Source of the DNA: Lojkania enalia
Taxonomy: Eukaryota > Ascomycota > Dothideomycetes > Pleosporales
Length of the DNA stretch: 64,000 nucleotides
Direction: 5' to 3'
Assembly (NCBI GenBank): GCA_010094045.1
Contig: ML986637.1
Span: 124,001-188,000 of the forward strand
Under the pieces are notes generated by a model that saw only the letters and a program-made list of their open reading frames with translations, was not told the origin of the DNA and searched no databases. Positions 44,982 through 57,200 of the stretch are shown one piece after another; within the stretch, counting starts at the first letter, position 1; every line of letters starts with the position of its first letter. The position numbers and the translations under genes are program-made.

Positions 44982-47900
44982 GCTCGGTTTGAGGTTCGAC
45001 TGCCTCCTTTGAATAAGATGTAGGGGCAGAGAGCGAGGAAACAGGGCGTTCGCGGTGATGTCTTTTGTGCAGGCCAGTAGAGGCGCGATCAAATAGGTGA
45101 TGAGCAGGACTTTGGGCGTGTGGCTCAGGGAGAGGGAGTTTTGGGCAAGCACCAAAGCTCCTGCTGCTGTCGTGTGCGCGCACGATCGCCATTATGACGT
45201 GAAACGCTAGGCGACAACAAACAGCAGCCCTAGGTCCACGGCCACGAGCGACTTCAACCTGCCGGCCCTAGAGTTCCACTTTTTTGCTCTGATTGAATTC
45301 TATCTCTCATTCACCGCGCAGTGCTGGCCCTCGCAGCCCAACTCTTCCCTAAGATTTCTTAACGGCTGTGTGCGTACAGCAGACTCAGGAGCGTTACTCT
45401 ATCGCTGTGGCGGTTGTGACATGTGAAAGAGCCTAAGAAGCTCAGGCGACCAAATTTCCAATGATGCAAGCACGGAGCACTATGACTAGGATAGCAATGA
45501 GACAGCCTTTGCGATTCCTGGAATAGTACAGAGTATTGAAACCTCTATTGCTCATTGAGTGTCTGAATAGATGCCCTGTTTTTATTTCTTTCTTTGCTTT
45601 TGCTTCACCCTCGCGACATTTACTGCGGGGCTGTGCTCTATCTATCGGAGTGTATGTCGAACAATCATGAGCACTTGCATCCTGAATTAAGTGCTGTATC
45701 CTGCATTATGTTGTTCGAGATTGTCCTATAGTGTATAGACACCTGTGTGATCGGACTTAAAACATTACACCTTGGCCATACAGTACATATCTTATGTGTC
45801 GCAAGTTTCAGAAGAAACAGGTAAAACTTATAGATAATTAACAATTTGAAGATAAGTAAACATATATCCGGATTAGTGGAGCCTTTTAGCATGCCCAGAC
45901 TATCTATCCACGAATAATCTAACCGGCCTCTATAAATATCGAAACACCAAAAATGAGCGTGAACAATTAGCTTGTTCCGGCATGACACAGTTTGTGCAGC
46001 TTTGTCTAATCCCACAGGTCCTATTGACGGATAGTATACTTGCAATTGAGCAAACTGCGATATGACCGTTGTTCCGTGCGTCGTCGTGTCGATGTGCAAG
46101 TCCAGCATTCGGGTACCCCTCCTTCGATCGTTGACCAACATCGCTACGTAACGCTTTGCCTGTCCGTGTTACTACCAGCTCAAAATGTTGGACCGATTGA
46201 AGTCGAGACTTTTGTCCTTCGTCATCCTCGTCTCGAATCACTGTCATGATTGCCTCGTTGCCGTCGGAGAAGAAGGCGTTCTATAATTAGATATTATGAA
46301 ATAAGCTAGATGTTTTCTGTAGAATGTTCAAAGAGATTTTATTACATCAAATTTGCAATGGAGGCGCTGGGAAGCGAGGAATCAAAACATCTGTTGATGC
46401 CATGTTGGTATACTACGAACTCGTCAGTCGCAATGGGAATAAAGCGAAAGCAACATGGTCCATACGAGAGATATAGGGGTATCGCTGCCAACAACTCATT
46501 ACTTAGGAGGGTTAAGCATCTGATTTGGCGTTGATAACGAGGTGTTGGTGATGTGATCACGCAACTTTCTTTGCTGGAGGTGTTGGAGTCATGCCATTAA
46601 GAGAAGGGTTATGACCAGCTTTATCCCGAGAATCTCATCGGATAGTGGTATTTGAAGGCGTTCTTGCGATCGATGGCGATCTAAGGCTCCCTATTGGACC
46701 GTTCCAAGTTCTTTGTCTTTATGAATTCCCATGTGAGCCATGTAGATGGCATGGATATAGGGATCGTACTATGTATAGGGACACGCTTGCTAAGTTGATG
46801 TCACAGGATTCTAATCACACTGATTGCACAAACACTAATAAATGTTAGCTGGTATTGGAGGATCCCGTTGGCTCTGATTGCACGGACACCTATAGGCATC
46901 AAGCTCGAGACCAAGACTCGTCCCAAGGTCCGTCCGTTCGTTGGCATGCGGGATTAAGCGCCTGAGCCCTCTGCGCATCTCGGATCCGCACGATTTTACC
47001 CGTCGTTCTCTTTCGCACAGAAGTGCTGAAGTGTGCGAGATGCCGAAAACTTCTCAACGCCACCTATTTCTCGAAGTCCGAATCCTGAACCGAATCCATT
47101 CAGAGTAGACAATGTGCACATCAATCCCCGGAGTTGCGGGGTTGAGCGGGCCAAGCACCATCAGCGGCTCCAGTTGACAGTTCCGAGAACCAGGAATTGC
47201 TGGGAGGTGATCGGGATCCGACCATGGATCGACATACCTAGGAGAAGGGGGAAACAATTATGGAGCCTCTGTTCCGAAGAAATGGCCGGGATTAGATTCT
47301 CATACTGGCGTTGTCGTCATAAGAAAAAAGGGGCATCGAGTATGCGAGAATCGAACGAGAAAATATTGTTCTCGCGTTCTCATCGTTGTACCAATAGATA
47401 CGGTTGCATAGACTTCGTACATTTACCTAGCGAGCCTATTTCGGCTGTGTTCGCGAGGACGAGTGCATGATGACTCCGGCAGCTGTGGCGAGAGCTGAGA
47501 CTGTTGGTAAATCTCCCTCCAGTCAATCGTCTGTGTTGGATCCACGTCAAGTCCTAAACACAGGCTACGGCCGATATTAGGAGACTATACTATCCAATCT
47601 ATAATTCTGATTTCTGAACCGAAAGTCTGCTGGAACAATGAGGACGTAGGATGGTGCTATACGAAAGAGCTGCGACGGATTTCAATGCATCGATCGTGTA
47701 TCCCAATTGTTTCAGATCCCGAGTCGAATCAGATGAAAATAAAGGAGAGTGAAGATGTTACAATAATAACGGCTAACCTACTAGGGCTTCCCTTCAAGAG
47801 CATGTGAGGTCTTGCCACGGTTGGCGGACGGAGCAACGATCTGAATATGAATGGTGCGAGCCCCATACAGGGATGGTCCGCCTTGGTGGGCTCGACAGGT

Positions 47901-49191
47901 GGGGGTCCGGGTGGCCTGGCAAGGAAAAGGGCTGGAAAGGGCTGGAGGATGTTTTCGCGTTGATGCTAGTTCAATGATAATCTCAGTCACAGCCCTGTGA
48001 TAGTGGCGGCGCTTGATGGTCCAGTCCTGGATGATATCGAGATCAAGGCCTCAATTCTCTCCCTGGACTCTTTCCTGGATGCCGGGTCGCAGTCAGCTGT
48101 GGAGGGAGCAGGACTGGGCGTGCGACAGCGTCGCGGGGCAGTCCGCAGCCGACGGATGCTGGGTGCCGTCCAGCCCACCCACCGCGATGTGACTTCTCTC
48201 GCTCTTCCTCGAGGGCGCTGAAGGATCGCCGCAAAGTCAGACTGACCAAGACTGAGCAGCGGTCAGCGCGGCGGCAAATTTGACAATCCGATTGTCTTGC
48301 TTTGCCCACGCAGTCACTCAGCAGCAGGCTGAATCCAGCGTGGTGTAGCTGGTGTTGGAGGATGCACCATCCGTCCCCACGCCTCCACTTCGATGAACCA
48401 GAGCACTATCTATCGTACAGGAGCAAGCGAGAGCACAGGCAAGTCGTCATGCAGCACGGCCAGGTGACAGGGATGCCCGGTGGATCGATATGTGCGCGCC
48501 CGTGAAGAAACCAGGCACTGGGCCGGCCTTGGGCATGCGCTGGAGCGGCCAGTCGCAGGTGACTGACTGCTACAACCCGCGTCTGGCGGGTGAATTGGTC
48601 CAGACACCACGAATTGACCGTGCTGTGCGTGTCCGAAATTGTGCCTATCAGGCTCAGTTCCAAGAGCGTTTGCGACTCCCAAGACGCCTGGCTTCGAGCA
48701 CACGGGTGGCCCTGCCATCATCCGAGCCTAAGACGCCGCTGGGTGCTCGTTATCACCGCCACATCGTTCGAGCCGTCCTCCTTCTGGATTGACCTCCTGC
48801 GCGGCGCGATAAGTGCCCAGCTGTCGCTATCTGGGCCGCTCACGAGGCATATACGGCCAGTGTCCTACCTCCTTCAGCCTCCTCATCCATCTCTCTCTGT
48901 CCTCGAGCTATTTCCATGGAATATTTGCGATTCGCGCATCGATATTGCTTTCCCTCGGCCTAAAGTCATACTCCACTCTATCCCGCGTCCTCGGGACCAT
49001 CCACCATCCTGGACGTCTAACGGACAACGACATGGTCAAAGCTTTTGCACATCGAACCTACCACCACCGACCTTCACCTTCGCAATAATCCCTCGCACAG
49101 GCAGTAGTTCATACAGCGCAGTGAGTCGACAAATCTCCAACAGCTCGCCCTCTGCGGAGGTGGGAGTCTGTTTGGAAACCGGACCGCTATC
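44982..49191. other. 4.2 kb gene-free stretch
   Basis: No supportable protein-coding gene, rRNA or tRNA is seen. Several frames of 100-200 codons exist on both strands (45665-46141, 47033-47470, 48590-49195), but none shows a domain, consistent splice partners or a convincing start context. Composition is mixed, with AT-rich parts around 45750-46550 and GC-rich parts around 47990-48800. A small imperfect hairpin lies at 47346-47381. The right end must hold the promoter of the membrane protein starting at 49192. A non-coding transcript or decayed repeat is possible but not shown. Confidence 0.5.
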
Positions 49192-50901
49192 ATGATACTC
49201 CCTCGGGCGCTCTTCAACGACTCGCCTCCAGACCGCCGAACCCGAATGGAGAATCAACCCACGCTTCTCTACAGCTGGTGGTGCACCATATTCTCCCTGG
49301 TTATCATTGGATTCCGACTGTCTGGTCGCTATATTAGGAATGAACGACTGTTTCGAGAAGACAAGATCATGGCGTGGAGCATCATTCCGCTGATGGTAAG
49401 AATGGGATTCGTGCACGTCGTCCTCATATACGGCACCAACAACGTCAATGTCTCGGGCCTGACCGACCCTACCATTATCCATCGCCGTGAAATCGGATCG
49501 AAATTGGTTCTGGTAGCAAGGATATTCTATGCACTTTTGTAAAGAGTTCCTTTCTAGACAACATTTGCGACTTTGCTAATTGTGGGCAGCATTTGGATGG
49601 CCAAATTCACCGTCTCCGAATTCCTGAAGCGCATGACCGAGAGATTCTGGAAGAAAGGCTACGAAGTTGGCCTCCGAACGATTCGCATATTTCTCCTTGT
49701 CACTTTCATCGCCGTCGTAATTGCGACGCTTGCTGAGTGCCAACCGTTTGACCACTACTGGCAGGTCGTACCAGATCCTGGACCACAATGCCGTCAAGGA
49801 TATGCCCATTTACTCACCATGGGTGTGACTGATATCATAACTGATATCCTTATTGTCTGCTTCCCAATTCCGATTATCCTACGTTCTGGGATGCCGCTAA
49901 AACGAAAGTTATCCCTAATCGCACTTTTCTCCATGTCTGTCATCCTCATTGGAATCACTGGAGCACGCATTCCCTCGGTCATTGAACGTCATGGACTTCA
50001 ACAGTATCGCACCGTTTTCGCTTCGTCGGAGATCCTTGCTGCTGCCGCAGTCTCCAACGCTATCATTCTGGGCTCTTTCCTTCGTGATCGAGGTCTCAAG
50101 AAACAGAAATACAAATTCGGCTCGACGAATGACAGCATGGATCGTCGATCCTCAACACGTCGACCTACCCTTCAGCAGTGGGGCAGCGATGAGGATCTCG
50201 CTCGCGAGCTGGGCTATCGCACCAAACCAGAATTTGCCGAGCAACACCCTGTCATCGCAAGGCCTGCGCCTGTCGCTGATCTAGATCTGCTCAAGCCCCC
50301 TTCCCAGAATACTCCCTTCGCAACTAGCAACTGGCAGTTTCCAGGAAAAGAGTCCGATAATGCTCAAAGTAAAAGAGCGTCCGTAGCCTCAAGAACACCG
50401 GAGGACCCTCTACCCAGCCCTAGAGGAGGCCGACGCGTGTCGTTTTTCGATGTAGGAGGTTTGTTGGAAGCAGGCTCAGATTCGAACACATCCGCGCCCT
50501 CACCAACCGATTCGGTTGTTGCTTACGACTTCGCACCACAAGCACAGCCAAGACGAGGATCAAGAACATCCACAGGTGCATTCTCCAATGGTCGAGCATT
50601 CCCACCTCCAGCCCGTCGCTCATCCCGCCTCTCACAACAATCCGAAGATTACGAGATGAGCTCCCGGCCCGGACAACAATTACAAGATGCCGGCGGTCTC
50701 CTCTCCGAGAACGATGAAATCGCCGCTGAAGAAGAAAGCGGCTCCTCAACAACGGTCCTAGCCTCATCATCGGAATCCACATTGCGACCGCCCGTCCCCG
50801 GACCGATTGCTCGAACTACCACTGAAGCGAGCTACAGCAGCGTCCCGTCGTTACAGGATGCGGGCGGTCTCCTCTCTCCTGCCATGTCCAAATCTTCATG
50901 A
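49192..50901 (+). CDS. Fungal rhodopsin-domain integral membrane protein with long cytoplasmic tail
   Basis: Second member in the window of the fungal rhodopsin (SAT4) family, 552 aa from two exons with intron 49539-49589; the join reads IFYALFIWMAKFTVSEFLKR. The first ~300 residues hold seven hydrophobic helices with family landmarks: WCTIFSLVIIGFRLSGRYI, REDKIMAWSIIPL, KFTVSEFLKRM, CQPFDHYWQV..PQCRQG, TDIITDILIVCFPIPIIL, and FASSEILAAAAVSNAIILGSFLRDRG. The remaining ~250 residues are a hydrophilic, Ser/Pro/Arg-rich tail with several basic-Ser sites (RRSSTRRPT, ARRSSRLSQQS) and three copies of an (L/D)xxGGLL motif, one near the extreme C-terminus. A signalling or trafficking role is possible. 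Function is unknown. Confidence 0.85.
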
Positions 50902-51646
50902 TACCCTAACGACCCGTTCTCCGGTTTTCTTTTTCCTGTGTGCACTACTTACCTGCCATTACTTGCTGACTTTTCCTACACTTTCAAGATATCCCTCCAA
51001 GATAAACAAATGGCGTCTATGGATTTTAATGACGTGATGAGACGATGACGAGCATATTTTCTTTTCTGGGCATTTGGGCATTACTTGGGCTTCGGCTGTA
51101 TGAATGCGTGAGGCCGAATATTGTGTGGCATCTGATTTGGAGCGAAGGCTTTCCGGATCTTGATTGAAATCGGACTGGATTAGCAATCTTGTACAAATAT
51201 TAATTACTATGGATGGCACACTTGGGTTTACTGCGGAGCTGATGCAGGCCGAGATGGATACTTGCTGGGATACCGTAGGTCAAGCCGGCACATCATATGC
51301 AATACAAATGAATTACCATCTGCAAGCCTCCTCCGTCCACATCGCCGGTTCCCCGCTGTCCCTGCATGTAGTATATTGCGCTTTTGCGAGTGGCGTTTTC
51401 TGACTGGCGAGTTTTTGTCTTCATGGGTATTTGCTGCAAAGATGGTTTGGCCCCACGACCTGGTCCTGGGGTTTGGTGCCTTTTTCATATATGGAGATCG
51501 GAGGCCCGTGGCGTGGGGTCGGAGTGCTGGTAAGCTTAGCGCGGGTGAAGCTCCTGGAGCCGGAGCTTTTCGCGCGAAATGGAAGAGTGTCATCGAGACT
51601 TCGACGCATCGCGCGACGCGCAACTGATCAATCGAACGCAAATATT
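50902..51646. other. Intergenic region, no gene seen
   Basis: 745 bp. The JmjC frame is open upstream to 51431, but the first ATG that fits a normal N-terminus is 51647; an in-frame ATG also occurs at 51491 within the open region. Otherwise no coding content is supported. Confidence 0.5.
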
Positions 51647-53128
51647 ATGGCAGGGCAAGGCCCGGATATGCCCTCGCTGATCGAGATCATAAAATTAACA
51701 CATAGCGTCCTGCTAACCTCTCAGCCCGGCGACGCGATTCGCGAATGCGGGCGTCCGGCCCTCTCACTCCTGTCCCGCGACCCCGATATGTGTATTCGAT
51801 TGGCGTACCAGAAGTTACACGATGTGCCGTATAAGGAGGTGAAGGCTTGTTGGAGACGCTTGTACACGGATGCGGCGCTTTGGAAAGCACTTCGATTACT
51901 GGAAAGATTAGAAGGGGAGCTTAGGGGAGAGCCAGAGGAAAACGATGGCAATGAAGACTTGACGACGAAGATCGTTAGGGTATTGGATATGGCGCTTATC
52001 CTAGCCGGTGCACCAGGACGGGAAGAAATCGTCGAGCTGATATTTTCTGCGTTGAGGGGCGTGCTTGAGGGGGAGCAAAGAAGAGATGAAATCGGACGGC
52101 CGAGCAAGAGACGGAGGCTTGATCACCAAGATAAAGGTCCGACATTTCAAGAGACAGTTATGGATCGATTTCCCTTGACGGCATTGAATGAACCTAGATT
52201 CCGCTGTCCAATGTCTCGTGTGGAGAATATAAGTCTCGAAGCCTTCCAATCCCGAATCGAGAAGCCAGACATTCAACCATTTATCATAACAGGAGCGATA
52301 AACCACTGGCCAGCCCTCAACGAGCGGCCATGGGCCAAGCCTTCGTACCTCCTCTCTCACACCCTCGGTGGCCGCCGCCTCGTCCCCATAGAGATCGGAC
52401 GCAGCTATACAGACCAAGGCTGGGGTCAAAAAATCGTCAGTTTCAGCGAATTCATGACGAAATACATAGCCCAGCCCCACACAACCAGCTCTCCACAAAA
52501 ACTCCTTCACGAATCCTCAAGCCGTAGTAAAGTCGATAAAAATGAAGAACCGAACCGAATAGGCTACCTCGCCCAGCACGACCTCCTCACCCAAATCCCC
52601 TCCCTCCGCCCCGATCTCTGCATTCCAGACTACTGCTACGCCTCCCCACCCCCACACACCCTCCCGCACATCACATCCGTCCCCAAACTCACAGAACCGC
52701 TCCTAAACGCCTGGTTCGGCCCCAGTGGCACAATCTCCCCGCTCCACACCGACCCTTACCACAACATCCTCGCCCAGGTCGTCGGCTACAAGTACCTCCG
52801 CCTGTACGCGCCCGAGGAGACCGCATCTCTGCATCCCCGCGGCAGGGACGAGAATGGCGTGGATATGAGTAATACGTCGTCTGTGGATCTCGACGAAGCG
52901 TTTAGGTGCATGCCAGCAATGAACCCGTTTGCTGTCAACAATGCCTCGGCCGAGACCTTAGACTCTACTGCTGTCTCCGAATTCCTAGACACCTACCCAG
53001 GGTTCCAGGAGGCGAAGTATGTAGAAGGAGTTCTGGGGCCCGGGGAATGTATGTATATACCTGTGGGGTGGTGGCATTATGTTCGGAGCCTGAGCCCGAG
53101 TTTCAGTGTTAGTTTCTGGTTTAATTGA
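51647..53128 (+). CDS. JmjC-domain 2-oxoglutarate/Fe(II) oxygenase, JMJD5/KDM8-like
   Basis: Single-exon gene of 493 aa. The N-terminal ~230 residues are helical and end in a basic GRPSKRRRLDHQ stretch that could be a nuclear signal. The C-terminal half is a JmjC (cupin) domain. It has PFIITGAINHWPAL..RPWAKPSYLL at its start, GRRLVPIEIGRSYTDQGWGQK, YLAQHDLLTQIPSLR, and LNAWFGPSGTISPLHTDPYHN with iron ligands His367 and Asp369. The third ligand is His477 in YIPVGWWHYVRSL. The order and the GWWH motif match JMJD5-type proteins, which hydroxylate Arg residues; a demethylase role for the group is disputed. An in-frame ATG at 51491 would add 52 residues (MEIGGPWRG..); I prefer 51647, which begins a normal folded-looking N-terminus. 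Confidence 0.9.
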   Translation: MAGQGPDMPSLIEIIKLTHSVLLTSQPGDAIRECGRPALSLLSRDPDMCIRLAYQKLHDVPYKEVKACWRRLYTDAALWKALRLLERLEGELRGEPEENDGNEDLTTKIVRVLDMALILAGAPGREEIVELIFSALRGVLEGEQRRDEIGRPSKRRRLDHQDKGPTFQETVMDRFPLTALNEPRFRCPMSRVENISLEAFQSRIEKPDIQPFIITGAINHWPALNERPWAKPSYLLSHTLGGRRLVPIEIGRSYTDQGWGQKIVSFSEFMTKYIAQPHTTSSPQKLLHESSSRSKVDKNEEPNRIGYLAQHDLLTQIPSLRPDLCIPDYCYASPPPHTLPHITSVPKLTEPLLNAWFGPSGTISPLHTDPYHNILAQVVGYKYLRLYAPEETASLHPRGRDENGVDMSNTSSVDLDEAFRCMPAMNPFAVNNASAETLDSTAVSEFLDTYPGFQEAKYVEGVLGPGECMYIPVGWWHYVRSLSPSFSVSFWFN

Positions 53129-53858
53129 GTTTGTTCTCAGGGGCATGGGCCCTGGGCATCATGGACATGTAGATGGAGCGTCGATGCGGTTAAGGTTGTG
53201 GAAGTCGATCAGTAGAGATGAGAGGAACGCTGAGCCAATACAAACATAATTATACATAGAACGCTATATCGGAATGCTTATCGCCAACACTGCACTAGAA
53301 ACCACGCGGTACGGCCCGTAACGCCTCTCGGAAAAGTATCCGCTTAGCCAATTCATCCCACCTTCGCTACATTGTCAAGAAGCCACAGCCAGTTTGAACA
53401 AGCCATGTCCATTAGTCGATAAACATCTAGACACAACCTACCCACCCATTCTTACACCAAACAATCGAGTAAAACCAAAAATATATCCGAAAAATAAGTT
53501 CAGTTCTCGGGTATCGCATCGAACCAAACCAAAACCAGCCAATCAATCAATCCCTTTTTAACCCATCCAATCCCCCCATCTATCCACTCAAAAAAGAGTA
53601 TCCCGACCCTCCATCTAACCCAAAAACCTCCACGCCCTCATAAATCATAATGTCCCAGCTCTTCCATCTCATCATCTATCATACAGCACCGATCCCTCCC
53701 CACACACACGCACGCCTTTTAATCCCCTTGTCGGAGCCCGCCGACATCCGCCAAGCAAGCCTCCCATTCACCTTGGCAAAACCACAACATCTAACCGCAA
53801 ACGTAACTAGATACCTAACTTCTCAAAGGAATTAAACCAATCTACAGATCTGCAAATA
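53129..53858. other. Convergent intergenic region, no gene seen
   Basis: 730 bp between the stop codons of the JmjC and transcription factor genes. It is C/A-rich on the plus strand from about 53400 to 53850, as in long 3' UTRs read from the minus strand. No gene is supported. Confidence 0.5.
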
Positions 53859-54206
53859 TTACAATCCCCCACCATTCCCATTCGGGCCGAAGAAAAATCC
53901 ATCGAATAGATCAATCCCATTCCCATCGCTCCAATCATGCGTCCCGTCGCCGAGCCCCATGCCGAACCCTAGGTCCTGTAGCCCGCCGCTCGCCTCCCCG
54001 CCGGCATTCACGCTGCTGCCCTGCACGGGGAAACTGTCTAGGAAATCGAGGTCTGAGAAGCCAAGATCCGGGTAGGCGCTGTTGATGTTTTGGGCGAAGG
54101 TGTTGTACGGAAGTTGGTTGGAGATTTGGTAGGGAGAGGGCATGGGCGCGTTAGAGAGCGGGGGCGTGAGTTGGGGGGCGGTGGTGAAGGGGAGGGAGTG
54201 TGGTGG

Positions 54207-54261
<55 letters not shown>

Positions 54262-57200
54262 GGGGAGGAGATGGTTTGCGGGGGTCGGAGGTTGGGGTCA
54301 AAGGGGAAGGATTGGGGAAGTGTTCGTAATTGAGGTGATATTTTTAGCGTGTCTGTATTGAAGGTTTGCATTTGTCGTGGCTCTTGCTTGACCGGCTGCT
54401 GTGGCGGCGGCGGAGGTCGCATGCTGTTGATCTGATTTGAGATGCGGCTAAAGGACCGTTTGTCCGTTTCGTCTTCCGAGAATAAATCCCGCAAGTTCAT
54501 GTCGAATCGCGGCATCGGGCGTCGATTTTGCGCGAAATAGTTGTTGGGCGCAAACCCTGACATTTCCACGTCCGACCGTGCGTCTGCATCGGATGCGGAG
54601 TAAGACGTAGTGCTCGGGGAGTGGGATGCTAGCGTGGGGGCAGTGCTTGGTGGTAAGCCCCGCAACGCTTGAGGCCCAAAACCTGTCGTGGACATGCACA
54701 TCTGGATAGTCGCTTTGCTCATTCGATCGAAGGCGTCACGACACGCTTCTGCAGGAGGGCATTTCTCGATGAGATCGCCTAACACGGACGTCGCGGCCAG
54801 AACGGTGAAGTCGACATCGTCAAGGGACTGCAGAGGTTAGATCATTGGATAAATATTGCGCATGTAGTACAAGCAGTAGTATAGAATGACCAGGGTTGAA
54901 AACTTACCAAATGACTGCGAACGACCGGCGAGTGCCAGACTGCGTAAAGGAACGAAATGCCTAAACGAGTGAGCCATCGTGGACAACAAACTGAGACTTA
55001 TATCTCGAGACCTACCAGCCATGAAGAGGTGATGCGTTGCTAGGAAGGTGTAATTCACAAGGTGTACTCGGTGTAGCTGTCGATACAGCTTCAACACTTT
55101 CTGCCCTGCCTCAGCAACTTTGAGGAAGACAAGTTCCTCATCTTCCCTCTCTTCAGGGTTGAAAACTGATGGGCTCCCGACATTGTCATCCGTTGTCATC
55201 TCACCCGCCAATCCTGATGGGACTACAAGGCTCTGGCGGTACAGCATGATGATAGCTTGCCAATAGTTTAGCTCTAAGAACAACGGAGAAAACTGGACAC
55301 CTGCGTCCAGCTGCGTTGGAGCCGAGTCCTTCCACTCGAGCAACCGTCTGTCAATGTCGACACGCCATGCTCTGAACGAGCTGAAATTCGCCAGGAATGG
55401 CGATGGTAGTTTCGTATGCATGTATTCATTGCCCTGGTTCGCCCCACTCGCCCTTGCTTGCTGAGCCTGGCGATGCTGCAACACTTGGAGAATTTCTGAC
55501 TGCAGCAATCTGAGGCGAAAATAGTGATGTGCCACAACCTTGTAGCTCGGCTTTTCCTCGTATTTGCGAGGTTCTATGAAACCTTCCTTGGTTATGAACC
55601 GGTCGTCGAGCATCGAGGGAAATTCTGTTGTAATGACCTGATCTGTAATGCCAAAAGGACGACCTACGCATGTGCTTACGAGCCTATCAAGCGAGTAAAC
55701 GCACCACCACAGACGCCGACGAAGATCGCGGACCCACTGCCTACGTCCCCGTTCTTTCGCGTCAATTTTTGTGTTGCCGGCTGTTGTTGTTGTTGTTGTT
55801 GTTGTTGTTGTCGTTGTTGTTGTCGTTGAGCTGTTTTCCTCTTGTTTCGGCTCTAACTTCCCAACAGTCTGGTCTTCCGGTCCTGAACCGTCGATCCCAA
55901 CACCATCTTCATAATGCAGCCCTAGATCAACACCCAGCCGGACAGCTACACCCACAATGTACCACAGGCCAGGGGCCACAGGTCTCAGGAGAGCGAACCC
56001 TGCTAGTAGTAAGACAGCTTGCAACTCTTCTAAACCACCACCGAAACCATCCGGGCGGTCTGCTGCAGGAGTGGAACTAAGAAAATTCTCGAGATGCACA
56101 ATAGCAGATGCGTGATACTCTTCGGGTTGGTGCTGTTGGCCTGCAAGTCGCCGTTTTTTGTGGCTGGGCGGAGAGGACTTGGATTTCACTTCTGGAGACC
56201 TGGAATGGTCTGAGGTCGGCGAGTCACCGGAATCAGATGATCCCATAATAATACCCGCTCCAATGGCAAAGACAATATTGAGCATGTATGACTCTCGTGA
56301 TGTTCTGTGTCTTTCCGAAGACGCATATACGCGATCAAACATTTCCATGAATTCCCCACGGTGGAGGATAGGAATTTGCGGATTGGCATGCTCAAAGTAT
56401 AATTCGACCAGACGGGAACCCAGCTCACGGTCGGGAAAGGGTGCTTGGCGGATGGCCGGCTTAGTGTGCAGCCCAAAGAAGGAATCTCTCCTATTCTCTT
56501 AATCAGCGAAGATGCTTAGATGACACTCCGATTAAGTACGGGGATAAGTATCCTGTTTTTCGTATGCGCATACAACCAAAAGGGACAATATGTGCATATG
56601 GGAACCGAGGGAGGGGGTGAGCACAATAGCCAAACGGATGACTTACATGGACGTGCCGCCATCCGCACCCGTCAGAGACTTTGCACCACGTACACTCCCA
56701 CGCTCCGATGACGCGCCAGAGACTGAACTCTTGACTGCAGCAAACACGACTCGCGCAAAGGATATACCTGATGTCGATCCTAGGAAGCGGGGATCGCTCG
56801 CGCCTTGAACGGAGACCATCCCGATGTTCGAGACTAGCTTAGTGAGCTTCTCACGGTCGTACTTCTCGCTCTCCTCTTTTGAAATACCACTTGGCGGCTT
56901 CGCTGTGCCGTTGTGGTGTTGTGGGGTTCCGCCAGCTGGGACCGGCTTGCTCGACCCTGAGCCATTGGCGGGGTGCGAACTGGGTGTGAAGTCTTCAGCC
57001 GGAGCGAATGCAATCGACTTTTCCTGGAGCAGTGACTCGAGGTACGACACACGGGTTTCTAGGTAGTAGACATAACTGGTTTGTGGTCAGCAGCGGAACT
57101 GAGGCTAGCAGAGGGGCCCGCCTGGTGAGGGGTTTTCCAGCAGATGGAAGGCAGCGGTGAACCGACATGCATCGCCATCAACATCGACGATGATGCACAG

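Noticed and set aside
47320..47420. Possible tRNA on the minus strand (GTTCGATTC)
   Set aside because: The T-arm does not pair and no cloverleaf can be built. The sequence is better described as an imperfect hairpin.
48590..49195. 201-codon plus-strand frame ahead of the rhodopsin-type gene
   Set aside because: No domain and no ATG-proximal conservation. It overlaps the ATG of the next gene in another frame and is Ser/Pro/His-rich, as random frames in this composition are.
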